DNA from: Paraphoma chrysanthemicola
Taxonomy: Eukaryota; Ascomycota; Dothideomycetes; Pleosporales; Phaeosphaeriaceae
NCBI GenBank assembly: GCA_020744225.1
Contig: JAGMWG010000017.1
Span: forward strand, 248,001 to 312,000
Length of the DNA: 64,000 bases
Direction: 5' to 3'
Shown: positions 9,501 through 21,638 of the stretch, piece by piece
Layout of the letters: each line of letters opens with the position of its first letter
Position numbering within the stretch: the stretch's first letter is position 1
Translations under genes and position numbers: made by a program
The notes under the pieces: model-generated
Told to the model about the DNA's origin: nothing
What the model saw: the letters and a program-made list of their open reading frames with translations, nothing else
The model's database searches: none

Positions 9501-12500
9501 TCGTCAGGCGGCTGCTACTACATCTATGCATCAGCCTTTCCCGCAATGAACATGTTCGTCATGACACGTTTCGTAGCGGGTGTGGCAGTGGTACTGGTGG
9601 GTAGCGCAGTCTCTTTCATTGTCATTGCAATCACCTATACACCAGGTGATGCAGCAATTTTCGTGTTCTACTTTGCGATGCTCGCCACGTACCTTCTGGC
9701 GCTGTCGGCACTCAGCATTTATCAGATCCCAGGATCCGACTTCCAGTCCGGACGAACTATCATCATGATGTGTATCCCAATTCTGTTCATCTCGCCGGTC
9801 CTTACGATTTTTGTTCAACACGATGTACCAGTGTATCTCTCGGTACTGACCTTGTTCTTGTCTTCACTACTCTACGGGGCTAGACAAGTCATGTCCGGTT
9901 GGGCGACCTGGTATTTGAACATCCCGGTAGTGACTGATGCAGAGGTTGTTGGTTGGTACGCGACAAAGCATAGTATGACAGCCTCTGGAGAGGATTTGAA
10001 GGAGCTGAGTGCCACTGGTCTACCACGTGCAGAGCTTCATCAAGCCGTCGCCAAGGAAGCCAACCGCCACTTCTGGAACCCGAAGGCAAAAGACCCCTTG
10101 GTAGCGAAAATGGCTGCCGGTTATGCCTCGACAAAATTCCTGATGACCTGGTACTGTAGGCACCGAAGAACGGCTATGCCTCTGCCATATTCCCCGACTT
10201 GGAACCTCACACTCAAGGCTGGTCTGGAAAACATCACGAACATGCAAAAGGGTCTGAAGCTGCACAACGCCTTCTTGCATTGGCGACACACCGGGTCTGA
10301 CGTTTGGTCGGGTATTCTCTACTTCATTGTAGCTCTGCTGGATAAGTGGGCTGCTTTGGTGACCGACGGCGGCCTCGTTGGACTCTCAGCCGCCAGCACC
10401 GAGACGTATCGTCTGGCTGTTGGTTTCGGTCTATGTTATTATCTCATTGGAGCCGTCTCGCTCGACGCCGTTTCGCAACCTCTTTGGATAGCGGCGAACG
10501 AAAAGACTGTCCAGCCCATCACATCACTGAAGTCGCTACGTCAAGCTACTACCAATGATGCAAGCGTAAGACGTAAGCTTTACTGGAGCAACCTTGCCAA
10601 ATTCTTCTTCCTGCATCTATGGGGTGCTTCCGTTACCGTAAGCCAACCCCAAAGCATTACTCACGAGCAAGAACTGCACTAACCATGATACAGGCCGCGC
10701 TCATGTGGACATTTGACAAGAGCATGGATGCCATGGTCATGTATCTGGCTTATATCGGTGCTTACTCTGGTCTGCTGTTCTATCAGTACAACAAGATCTT
10801 CTGTGGTACCAACGCGGCTCAATGTCTTGCGCTTGCCTCGATTCTCGGTCTGCCGGCTGGTATTGCTCTTCATATCAAGCTACCCCAATTCGGCTACAGT
10901 GGTGTAATTGCACTCGGTTTTGCGACCTGGATCGCTGGCATTCACAGCTTATACGTCACAAAAATCGGACTACCAGAGATTTTCACCTTTCGATCATCCA
11001 GGTCATCCGCCTCGGAAGAGGATCACAGTTCGAAAGAGACACCCTCCTCGTACTCCTACAGCTCGCTTGAGCCATACCCTGACCTCTCCCAAGCAACACT
11101 TTTCAAAGCTTTTGAGGCTGTGCAGTCACTTCCACAAGACCAACGGTTTCGTTTGAAGCCATCTGAGCACCCCGGTGCTCGCGTACTGGAATTCTTGGTC
11201 CACCGAAGCAAAGCTCCGCGATCCGATGTGCTTGACAACGCATTTCCGCTGGCACAGCAGATAATCGAGCGTGCTGTGGAATTATGGACATCTGGACTCA
11301 CAACCATCGATTTGGTGGGTGCGCGACACTTCCCCCGCGGCGATCAACGGCTGCGCTCCCTTGTCCAAAAGCGTGGTGATCAGGTACACATTCTCGTGGC
11401 TCTTGGAGCAGAGTTCAGTCAAGAAGAGTGGACGATGGACATTCATCGTAATTCTAGAATCATTGCTGAAGCACTAATTCAAGCGACTTGCCAAAATCAC
11501 CTTGGTATGAGCCAAGACCATTCCGCTCTTGCTGAATTGATCGTCACGGACGATGTCGGAGGTGCTGAGGTGCCAATCCCTGAGGGCATCAAGCGTCAAC
11601 TAGAGACTTCAGCCACCGAACGCGCTTTGGTCATCCGCAATGGAAGCAAAGTTCTACTACGACATCTTCTTCTCGGCGTCAACGCAGAAGTCGAGTGGGA
11701 TGACATGCCGAAGAACATCCGCGACTATCTTCTTCGGCACTGCACCGGCCAGCCCGAAACTCTGTCCGCCGAGGAAGAAGCATGGATCACCTCTAGATCT
11801 TGCGCGACCGATGCTTTCAACTGCAGGGAGTATATCGCTCGCTACGACGTCAGCGCAGCTCTTTCTGCCGCCACCCTTGCTTATGCGAAGGCGTTTGGCC
11901 CCAGTCTTGGATCTTACGGTGGTGACAATGACGGCCTATTCTTGAACGATGAGGGGATTTTCGCAAACTCGGACCTCACACTTACCATCGCATCACGTGG
12001 CCCCCTCAAACGCTTTTTCTTCCGCTTCCAGCAAGTGTGGAAGGCGTGCGTCAAGTTCTTGATTTTGTCCTTAGTGGCCGATCCAGAGTATCAACGGGAA
12101 CTTGATTACATGATTCGCACGCAGCCATTGTTCATTCATTGGCCAGTCACCTTCCTCCTTAACGGGATCTGGATATATGTCAAGTTCCTGCAGGGCTTAA
12201 TCATCCCAGTCGTACTCTTCCACGGCCGACAGAATGTCTCTCAACTGCAAAGTAACATGAAAGGCATGAAGACTGTCCTCAAAAAGAACAAGGTCATCAT
12301 TGAGAACCTTCGTGGATCGTCTACTGGCTTTTGGTCCCGTCAGGAAGACGGCAGTGTCCGCCTCCGACAGTACAATGGCAAGCACGAGAAAGAGCCAGAG
12401 GATTCGAAGCAACTCGTCGCCATTAATACGTACGGCGAGAAGTTTTTGCTGCGCCAGCGCGAGGAATACAAGGGCGAAAAGCTGCTCAACATGTTCACGT

Positions 12501-15361
12501 ACGAATATCCGCAAGGCCAGAAATCTACCAAACTACCACTTCAACGACAATGTATTCAAGGCAGGTTGAGTGGTGAAATCGTACAGTACGACTGGCGTGG
12601 ATATGTCACAACTGGGTCTACTTTCCGAGGCACCAACCCAGTACAGTTCACTTACTGGTATCGACGTAACGCCAAATTTGAAGACGAGCTACTGCGAGGT
12701 GAATACGTTCTGCCTCACATCACTATTCGCATAATGTGGAGCATGCCACCTCGCAGCCATCCCGAGCGGCTTGATGACTGGGTACCCTTTCCCAACGTCA
12801 CTGAAGCTACGTTCATCGAGGGATCAGAGGTCTATCACGCTACCTGGGCATATGAACACAAGTTCCATCCGTCAATCTCAACTACTTTGAACGGTGAGCC
12901 CACGGATACGCCAAAGATGATCAGCGAAGACTGGTTCCACGTCCTCGACAAGCCGCAAAAACTTGGCTTCCTCAGCGATAACCCGCTCATCAACTTCTCT
13001 TCCGTGTCTAACAACGTTGTCTCGCGACTTCTCGGACTAAACGTCAAGCGTTACCCTATGTCAACAGCGCATGCCAGAACGCAGCTTTGGAAACTATGGA
13101 AGAATGGTCGAGAACTTGATGCCGTTACCGCAAGATGGCTTGACGAGGACCTCGTGCGCTCTGATAGCTCCTTGAAGAGTTACTGGCGCAACCGCGACCT
13201 TGGTTTGCTCAATCGAGCAACGAAGTATCTCGACACACATGCGGATACGATCATGGCCCGTACTGACATCGATTCTGAGATCAGTGCTTGGGTGCATGTG
13301 GCATACAATATCTCCGATCTCTATTCCTTTGGCTCAGGCGGTGACACCACAATTAATACTCGTACCCACAGCGGGCAGATACAAGACAGCGACGATGAGC
13401 TGCACGTTATGGCTATGGACACATCTACTTGGCCGTACGAGCCAGGCGGTGTGTCTGCGTGCCGACGCGACATGGTCAACGACCTGAAGACTACCAAGTG
13501 GCACATCGTCGCAGAGATGGCCCACGACTATGGCGTTCCCAGGTTCCAGATTGAGAGAAACGTCAAATCGCTGACAATTCTGCCTCTCTGGGGCCTTGAC
13601 TTCCTCAATCCCACGCACGGCATGCTCCGAAACTGCCTTGACTCGGAGGTGGTAGAGAGGTCATACGACACAAGGACAGCGGACATCCAGAGACATTTCT
13701 TGCCTATTCTCACAAGCTTGGTGAAGTGCTCTAGAACCAATCATCTCACACGCGAGCATCTCGAGGAAGCGACTAAGGCTTTGGTCGATCTTAACACGTA
13801 CTTCGAGTCGTCGCGCAGCTGGAATGATGTCTGGAGTAGTGACATTGTCAAAACTACTTGGCGCGAGCTTTGGCTGTCCGAGGACATTCAAGGCGCGTTG
13901 AATGTATCAGAGTGGTGGGATTTTGAGAAGCCCACCATGCAACAACTAGATCAAGCGCTCAACCTGTGGTGTCGCTATCTGTTCATCTTTTCCATTCCGG
14001 TACCGGAGAAGATCCCAGATGTCTTCCAAGCTTCACATCACTTCACTGGTGCTACATATGGCATTCTTTGCAAGGTCAAGCGGAATGTCAGTCTGCATGT
14101 CTGGGATCACTGCATCTCTTTCCGAGAGTTCACCACGTTTATGTCGTCTGCCGTCTCGTTCGACATGCCTTTCGTCAATAGCTCGCTCATGTCGCTTGGC
14201 CATCTGGCTTGCGTGCTACTCGAGCACCATGCCGATGTTGTTCTTCCTTGTTGCGACTACTACAATCCTGGCTGGGAAGTCGAGCTCGGTACAGCCGAGG
14301 GCGCTCTCGAGCATAGACGCACGTTCGCTCGTAAGATCGATCCAGTCGTGAACGGTATCTGCAACATGGAGAAATTTGAGCCAATCAAGACCATCAAGAC
14401 CGACACCCCTACCGTGGTCATGTTGTCGCACATACAATACGTCAAGGATATCAAGAACGCCATCATGGCCACCGACCTCATCGTCAACAAGTGGGGCTTC
14501 ACTGATTACCGCCTCCATATTTATGGCGACATGGAAAGAGCTGCGAGCCACTCGACTGAATGTCAAGAACTTATCGCGTCCAAGGGTCTCGGCGATCACT
14601 GCGTGCTCAAAGGTCTCGGCAACGCTTCGCTCGTGCTTCAGGACGCCTGGGTCTTCCTTAACTCATCCATTTCGGAAGGTCTTCCACTGGCTATGGGTGA
14701 AGCTGCTTTGACTGGTGTCCCGGTCGTATGTACCGACGTCGGGGCTTCCTACTGCGTCGTCACAGATCGCACAACCGGCGACCAATTCTCCGAGGTCGTG
14801 CCACCCAACGATTGCGAGTCGCTTGCCCGCGCACAAATCAACATCCTTGCCCTACTCGGCAAGTGGGCTTCGCACGCCGAAGACGGTGCTGGTGTACTTC
14901 CTCCGGTCTTGTCTTACCCCAATCCCACCGCCGAGGAAGTCAAGGCCATCTCGCAGCGCATGTACGACAAGAAAGACCAGCGTCGCAAGCTTGGTATGAT
15001 GGGTCGTGAGAACGTGCTGAAGAACTTCAGTGCAGACCGCTACCTCCGTGAGCATGAGCAGATGTTGTGGATTGGCAAGTACCGGTCGCCAAACTACCGC
15101 GCAGCATTGCGCGCACACAACGCCACGATGGGAAATGGAGTATACCCATACGCTGGCCCATCAACTGGAACAAGCGCAAACAATTCAGCGACCTGGCTGG
15201 GCGGCTCGCTGGGTGTGCCGGAGAAGAAGGGATTTGGTATCTCGGTGACGGGTCTGCCGCGGCCCTTGAGTACGCCGCGGTTGACGCCAGATCGATGGAG
15301 CAGTGCGCCTAGCAGCAGGGCAAGCAGTATATGGAAGTTGAAGGAGAACGTACCCTGGTAA
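6564..15361 (+). CDS. gtb3: Giant membrane GT4 glycosyltransferase, Gtb3-like, with N-terminal anchored globular module
   Basis: Six exons (6564-6632, 6680-6769, 6829-7752, 7812-9315, 9376-10637, 10694-15361) join in phase to 2838 residues. Residues 24-48 form one transmembrane helix followed by RTYWLRRQQR. Residues ~54-361 are a globular module starting GVYLGSFDSP, possibly a GH114-like or other TIM barrel (low confidence). Residues ~362-862 are soluble. About 863-1370 carries roughly ten membrane helices (PelG-like in layout). The C-terminal third is a GT4 transferase with an N-terminal part recalling PelF (PYEPGGVSACRRDM) and the E-x7-E motif at E2611/E2619. It probably polymerises and exports GalNAc/Gal polymer at the plasma membrane. 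The frame at 7812 has no ATG until 8028, and the upstream frame stops at 7783, so the in-phase intron 7753-7811 (AAG acceptor) is needed. If that intron is wrong, the front module is a separate gene (an ega3 candidate) ending at 7785. Confidence 0.82.
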
Positions 15362-18300
15362 AGCTGGAGGGTCGTTGGAGCGAACATATAACCTGGCTCA
15401 TTGGCATGAGGGCACCATTTCTGTACATATCCTGTGTGTATCGTATTTTCTTTGTGTCATGTTGGCTTGGATAGCTATCAGCAAAGCATGCAATTAGATA
15501 ATGTTTGGTGATAATAGAACGATATTTTTTACCTTAGCCCCAACCAAGCACTTCCTTGAAAATATGTCATCAGAATCTTTTAGCTCGAATCATATGTGCC
15601 TCCGGATCAGCTATTGGGTTCGGGCTAGAGCGAGAGCGATGGTGGAAGCACGAGTAGTGAGGCATGACTTTTGAATATCCTTTCTACCACTTTGCGACGC
15701 CTCTGTCGAACTCTGTCGACGTGGTTGTAGCATCAATGCGAGCGGTACGTTAGTAGATGGACCGCGCACGAGTCGCGTATTGTTACCCAAGCGCACACGT
15801 CGGTGTAAGAGGAACCTCACTCTCGCTCTTGAGATTGACTATATATTGGAAGAATTGTGGTTCGTTGTTGAATATGTAACGATGCGCAACTTGTCCCAAG
15901 GCACTGTTTCCGGTGTCATCGTCCCTACGGCCTGAAACCATCGGCGCTAGCCACTTCCGACGCCTCGAAAGCTGTGATCGAATCTCTGTTGTCATATTAG
16001 ACGCCTTATTGAACCCATGGCTGTTTCCTAGAAGATTGCATGGTCGCGGATCTGAAGGTGTTGTAATCCGCCAGGTTGTGGTCATGATGAACCAGTAAAT
16101 CAGGCGTCCTGCTCTTGACAACTGCTACCTTGTCCATCAAATCGAGCCAGGAAGGTCACATTTACGCCCGACATGAGCTCTCGCACGCAGCACAATTTGG
16201 CAAATAGCAATCAGTGGCGTCAACGGCGTTTCCTTAGATACACCACCGGTACAAGCCCATGCAGTGGTGGATCCTTGTTGCCAACATATAGGCCCGGGCC
16301 TAGCTCCTTCGCATCCTTCTAGAAGGTCACTTGTGCGTCTTCCAGACCGATAGCAGAGCCTCCACCACGCCTCCACATTCTCGGGCCTAATCTGCCCCAC
16401 TGACTTGCGACGTACCAGCAAAGCGCTGTAGCTGGAGAAAGCACGAACAGGTTCTCTGGTGCATGAGAGGTAGCATGACAATTGTGAAATGGTGGTTTGA
16501 TAGGGCCTAGGAGATGTGAGGCTCAACAGGTGAGTGGACTTCGCTTGGATCTATCATGCAGCCAAGGCGGCCATTGCGAGATAATGTCATGAAGAACTTT
16601 GCCACTTGTGTGAGGTGGTGATTGGCGGGTTATTGTCTGCGGTCTCGTGAGGTTTGTTGGGGCGAGCCGTGCCTGACCCTGTGAATTGTGATTCGTGACG
16701 GTAATCGTCACTGGCGTTATCTCGATGCTTTGGTCCTGTCTGGCGAGCTTTCGATCGTGATGCGTTCAAGTAACTTCTCGCATCTCGCTATGGAGAGCGA
16801 ACATGCCAGCCGCGTTGCTAAATGCCGATCGTGGTAATTGGCACAGTTGGTGGCTGCAAATGTCGAATCAGAACGGCGGCAAAAGCCAGCTTCGTAGCTC
16901 AATGTAGCAGGTCACCAAGGTATTGCTTGGCAGCTCTAACAGAAGCGTAGCCGAAGCTTGGCCTGCTTATGCAGAACTGCGTCTTTGGCAAAGGAATGGT
17001 TCAGACACGAGCTGATTTTCTCAGTAGAGCAGTTCTTATGCTTAGCTTGCTTCGAGAAGCATTGTACTATGCATCAGCCTTGCCAGACTGCAGACTCCTC
17101 GAATGCACACTTGTTGGTGGCCTTGCGGTGTTCGCGACACCCACTCCTGTGCAATGGAACTTGTGCATCTGCGCCTATCTTGGAGATCTCCTTTTTCCCC
17201 TCCCAATATACACAGTTCCAGGGCTATGCTTCGTTCTTCTGGAACTAATACAGATGTTGCCAATATACAGCATCGTTGGTACATGCTATAACGAGCACCA
17301 TTGACGCTTTCTCTCGAGCAACGGTCGCTGACGGGCAAAAATACCCTCGTGTTCGGGTTCGTACCGTCGCCCAGATATGGCAGGTCAGAAATCATGATGC
17401 ATAGATGATGGTGTGGCCATTCGCGTAAAGCGTGGTAACAATCGCGGGGCGAAAGCTTACGAGCCCTGAATCGAACGGGCACCAAGCGCTTGTGCCGCGT
17501 GAACATCCACGGTGGTGTCGTACTGCCCACGCGATAGCCCCCAAACCTCACCGCTATTCGTCCATCCAATGTGGTTGCAAACTATTCGTTTCGTGTGATT
17601 CCTCGCACGGAGCAGTTGTCGCAATCACCAAAGTCGCAAATCATCGAGACCTCGACAAGCACTGGCGTAGCTCGGCGCCACTACGGACGCTAGTCGTGAT
17701 TCCAGAAGTGTTCCTTATCGGGTGGCTGGCAGCAGCGCTCTTTTTCGTTGTTCGCTCCGGTCGGTGGCAGGGTTCCAGATGACTTCAACAGGCGTTGTGT
17801 GGTTCCAAGCGATCTGCACCTGCCCAGACCTGCCTAGTGGACCGGCGCCTCCTTGAGCGAGCTTGTTTCAATGCCAAATTCCGCCCCCCAGCCAATCAAT
17901 GTCGATATGTTGTCTCCAGCCTCATTGCCTTTTTCCTTCGGCCTCACCAAGTTGATGTGCGTCTACTGTTGCTGTGGATCTTGAAGCCAGAGCAAAATGC
18001 GCAAGGCATCTTTGGAGCAGACGTCGCGTGCTGGGGTGGTAGAACAAGCCTCTGCTGTCGCCCCCATGCGGTCGTCTCATGTCCGCTGGGATGCTTCGTG
18101 TCGTGGCTCGCAGTGTAACGCTTACCCCGGGCGTTGGTCCGCCCTTATCGAGCACCCTCCGCGCGTCTTAGGCAATTGATGGTCGTGTTGCGTGCGAGCG
18201 GCTAGTCAGTTGTCTCGTGTAGGCTCCAATTCGCTGGGTCTGCCCATCATCTGGACTTCGAAGGAGCTAGCATGGCAACACCTTGCCTAGCTTCTCTTTC

Positions 18301-18559
18301 GAATTCGTGCTGTGGTTCTGGACCGTGCATGCTGTCGTGCTCGGGATCGATGTGAGGCACAGAAAGGGTCTGGCGAGATTGTGGGACCAGTGCATGCCTC
18401 TCGATATAAGAGGGTGCTTGTACTCCCATATGCAAGGTAGCCTTCCCCTGGACCTAGCCTTCATTCCGAGGTCAATCGTCCATCGCGGTTCAAAGCTCGA
18501 ACAGAGCAGATCGGTTGCTCTGAGGCCATCCAGCTCTTGTTATCTCCATTCCCGCCACC
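15362..18559. other. Gene-poor interval (3.2 kb)
   Basis: Between the synthase stop and the permease start only short frames occur on both strands, none with recognisable domains, plausible exon joins or low-complexity protein character. No tRNA-like cloverleaf, long repeat or transposase motif was seen. The first few hundred bases are the AT-rich 3' flank of the synthase; the last ~200 hold the permease promoter. Confidence 0.45.
18403..18412 (+). promoter_or_regulatory. Possible TATA element of the permease gene
   Basis: GATATAAGAG lies about 150 bp upstream of the permease ATG (18560), a spacing compatible with a TATA box and a short 5' leader. It is recognised only by sequence and distance; no other TATA-like word lies closer. 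Confidence 0.35.
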
Positions 18560-20471
18560 ATGTCACACAACGACTACGAGAAGAACCAGTACGCCATCGA
18601 GGGCGTCGCAACCCCTCCCGACCATGGTATTAAGAACATTGTCGACCAGAAGGGCGGTGCCGTAGGCGAAGCCGCTGACATTTATGGCGATATTGCCACC
18701 GCTGAGCAGTATGGATATGTTCAGCGAGGGTAAGACTCCTATCGTCCATCGAGCCTCGGAGAACATCAAATTAACACTCGGTTTAGCCTCAAGTCTCGTC
18801 ACATCCAGTTTATTGCTCTCGGCGGAACAATCGGCACGGGTCTGTTCCTAGGAATTGGCACCGCATTCGCGAACGCTGGCCCTGTATCTGTTCTCCTTGG
18901 TTACACCATCACCGGTCTGGCCGTGTTTGCCATGATGCAATGTCTTGGAGAGATGGCTACCTGGCTGCCTCTTCCTGGAGCTATCCCACAGTACTGCGCT
19001 CGTTATGCAGATCCAGCCTTGGGTTTCGGTAAGCCGATGCATTAAGATCCCGCTAGATCCATTTCTAACATCGTTCAGCCGTTGGATGGAACAACTGGTA
19101 CCAATGCTCAATCACTCTTTGTGCTGAAATCTCTGCCGCCGCCGTCCTCGTCTCTTTCTGGGATCAAGAAGAAAAGTACAACCCGGCGATATGGATTGGC
19201 ATCATCATCGTAATCATCTTGGTCTTGAACATATTTGCTGTGTCGATCTATGGTGAGGCGGAGTTCATCTTCGCATCCATCAAGATTATTACACTCCTAG
19301 GACTTCTCCTCGCCGGTCTGGTCATCATGCTCGGTGGTGCTCCCGATCATGACCGCAGAGGTTTTCGTAAGTGGCAGTCTTGGAGAGAAGATCGAACTTT
19401 TGCTGACTTTTGCTCCCACAGGTTATTGGAAAGAAGGTGCCATGAAAGAGTACGTTGGCACTGGATCGACGGGTCGTTTCACTGGTCTGTGGTCGACACT
19501 CGTGAACGCCGCCTTTTCCTACGGTGGTGTGGAGATGGTCGCGGTCGCAGCAGGAGAGGCTGCAAACCCAAGGAAGAACATCCCCAAGGCTGTTCGCCGC
19601 GTGTTCTGGCGTATCATGTGAGCTGTCCCGTTGTTCCGCTCCAGAAATCACTCCCGCTAATCGTGGCTTCAGGTTTTTCTACGTTTTCGGTTCGTTCATG
19701 ATAGGTGTGTGCATCTCATCCTCGGACCCCGCGCTCACAGACGAGAACGCGAAGGGTGCCCAATCGTCTCCATGGGTTATTGCCATGAAGAACGCCTCAA
19801 TTCCTGTTCTGCCGCATATCATAAACGCCGTCATCCTCACATCCGCAACCTCATCTGGTAATGCATTCTTGTACACCGGCTCTCGTTACCTCTTTGGCAT
19901 CGCGCAGAACAAGCAGGCTCCCAGATTCCTCCTCAAGTGCTCCAAGAATGGTGTGCCGTACTGGTGTGTCCTGATCACAGCTTCCATCTCTTTGATCACC
20001 TTCATGTCGGTCTCGACTGGTGCCAACAAGGTGTTCTCGTGGTTCCAGAACCTGACAACCATCGCCCAGCTCTTCACCTGGAACTCAATTCTCATCGCCT
20101 ATCTCGGATTCCGCAAGGCGCTTGCAGCTCAAGGTGTCGACCGAAGCACGTTGGTCTTCCGCGCAAAGTACCAGCCATATATTGCATACACCGCCATCGT
20201 CTACTTCACCTTGATTATCGTCTTCAATGGCTTCAAGGTCTTTACTCAGACTCCTTGGGGTCCTGATCAACTGACCAGCTTCTTCACGGCATACATTGGT
20301 GTCCTTATTTATGCCCTTCTTTTCGTCTTCTGGAAAGTGTTCAAGCGGACCAAGTGGGTCAAGGCCGCAGAAGCCGATATCTGGACCGGCAAGGCGGCGC
20401 TCGATGCTGAGGTGTGGCCCGAGCAGATCCCCAGGAACATCATTGAGAAGTTTTGGTTCTGGCTCTGCTAG
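18560..20471 (+). CDS. Amino-acid permease (AAT/YAT family)
   Basis: Five exons (18560-18729, 18787-19028, 19079-19366, 19422-19617, 19673-20471) give 564 residues. It is a proton-coupled amino-acid importer of the plasma membrane. A hydrophilic N-terminal tail of about 60 residues leads into helix 1 with the family signature LGGTIGTGLFLGIG, followed by GYTITGLAVFAMMQCLGEMA and the conserved SFSYGGVEMVAVAAGEAANP-type segment (here AFSYGGVEMV). About twelve hydrophobic segments can be traced; the C-terminal tail ends Lys-Phe-Trp-Phe-Trp-Leu-Cys. The ATG has a strong CGCCACC context. All introns are 50-57 nt with GT-AG ends. The substrate cannot be told from sequence alone; general or dicarboxylic amino-acid permeases are the nearest types. 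Neighbours give no functional hint. Confidence 0.9.
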
Positions 20472-21638
20472 ATGAACATGAGAGGAAGACTCATCAAGAG
20501 CTTCTTAGTATCAAGTAGCATTTACCTGACTCTCGCTTGACACGCACGTTCAATACCATGATTGAAGCTGCTTCACAACAAATATGTTCCAACGAATTCC
20601 CTATGAGATTCCCGACATGAATTTTATAGCTTTGCTAAGGGTTAAATGTCTCGTTTTATTCTTTATATGCGCTCTAGAGGGCCGCGAGGTTGATGTATAC
20701 TCCGGAAGCGACGCGGACGTGAGCAGACGTACACGGGTGAGTATTGCAGGAGAAGATGCGTGATTAGACAAAAGGAGGCAAGGAAAGGATTGTATGAACT
20801 CTATGACAATTCCGTGTACTGTGACTCAAGACTTATTTCACAACATTTCTGACAGGAAGAACGCGCCCTGCGACTTGACAGATTGTGGCGCGAGCGTCTG
20901 GCTTTTCCGACGGAAAAGTGCAACGGAGCTTCTTGGCGTTCCTGAATAAGTCACAATAGTAGTCTACTCCCGTCTGTATTCTGAACGAGACCTGTGGTGA
21001 GGTCTTCCAGCATGTTTTCCATGTTCTCCGTGGCGGTTCTCTTCCGGTAGCTAATATTGTCGCTTCTCTGCCACACGACTCCGGAAACGCTGCAACATTG
21101 GCGCTTAGGCACTTCGCAGCGCACTCCTCACAAGATATTACGCTACGCGTTTGTTATACTTTTCGAGTCAGAAGTTCGAACTTGTCTGTGCTTTGTGATG
21201 GCTAGAAGGCGGGACGCGTGGCCGAGGAGGATAACCAGGCTGTCGGTCCTTTCCTATCTAGCTTTAGTGCATTTGAGACCCTGTCTGACATCCTGTTCAC
21301 ACAGAAGGCATCAAGACCCAGCAACTCCACGTCGCGACATTCACCCAATTGTAACACCTTCCACCCGAGCTTCCTCATATTCAATCGATTGTCGTGCCTG
21401 GGTTGAGCATCTGGCTTGTGCTCTTGACGCCCAGCGCTGTGCGCGACGTCACGGGCCATCTCCGGTATGATGATGAATCACAATTGGACGTAAAATATAC
21501 ACCGACAGCGACAATAAATGCTTATATCAATGAAAATCTTGGGACCGGTTCAATTTGCGGCGAAAGTTTTGTGAGCACGAGAGAGCAAGCACCCAGTCGC
21601 GTGGGATAACGGCCCGTCGCGACAACAGTATCGTCATC
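20472..21638. other. Intergenic region with AT-rich promoter segment
   Basis: 1.17 kb between the permease stop and the Zn2Cys6 gene. The permease 3' flank is AT-rich around 20615-20680. A short AT-rich word (AAAATATACA, near 21492) lies about 150 bp before the downstream ATG. No gene is supported. Confidence 0.4.
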
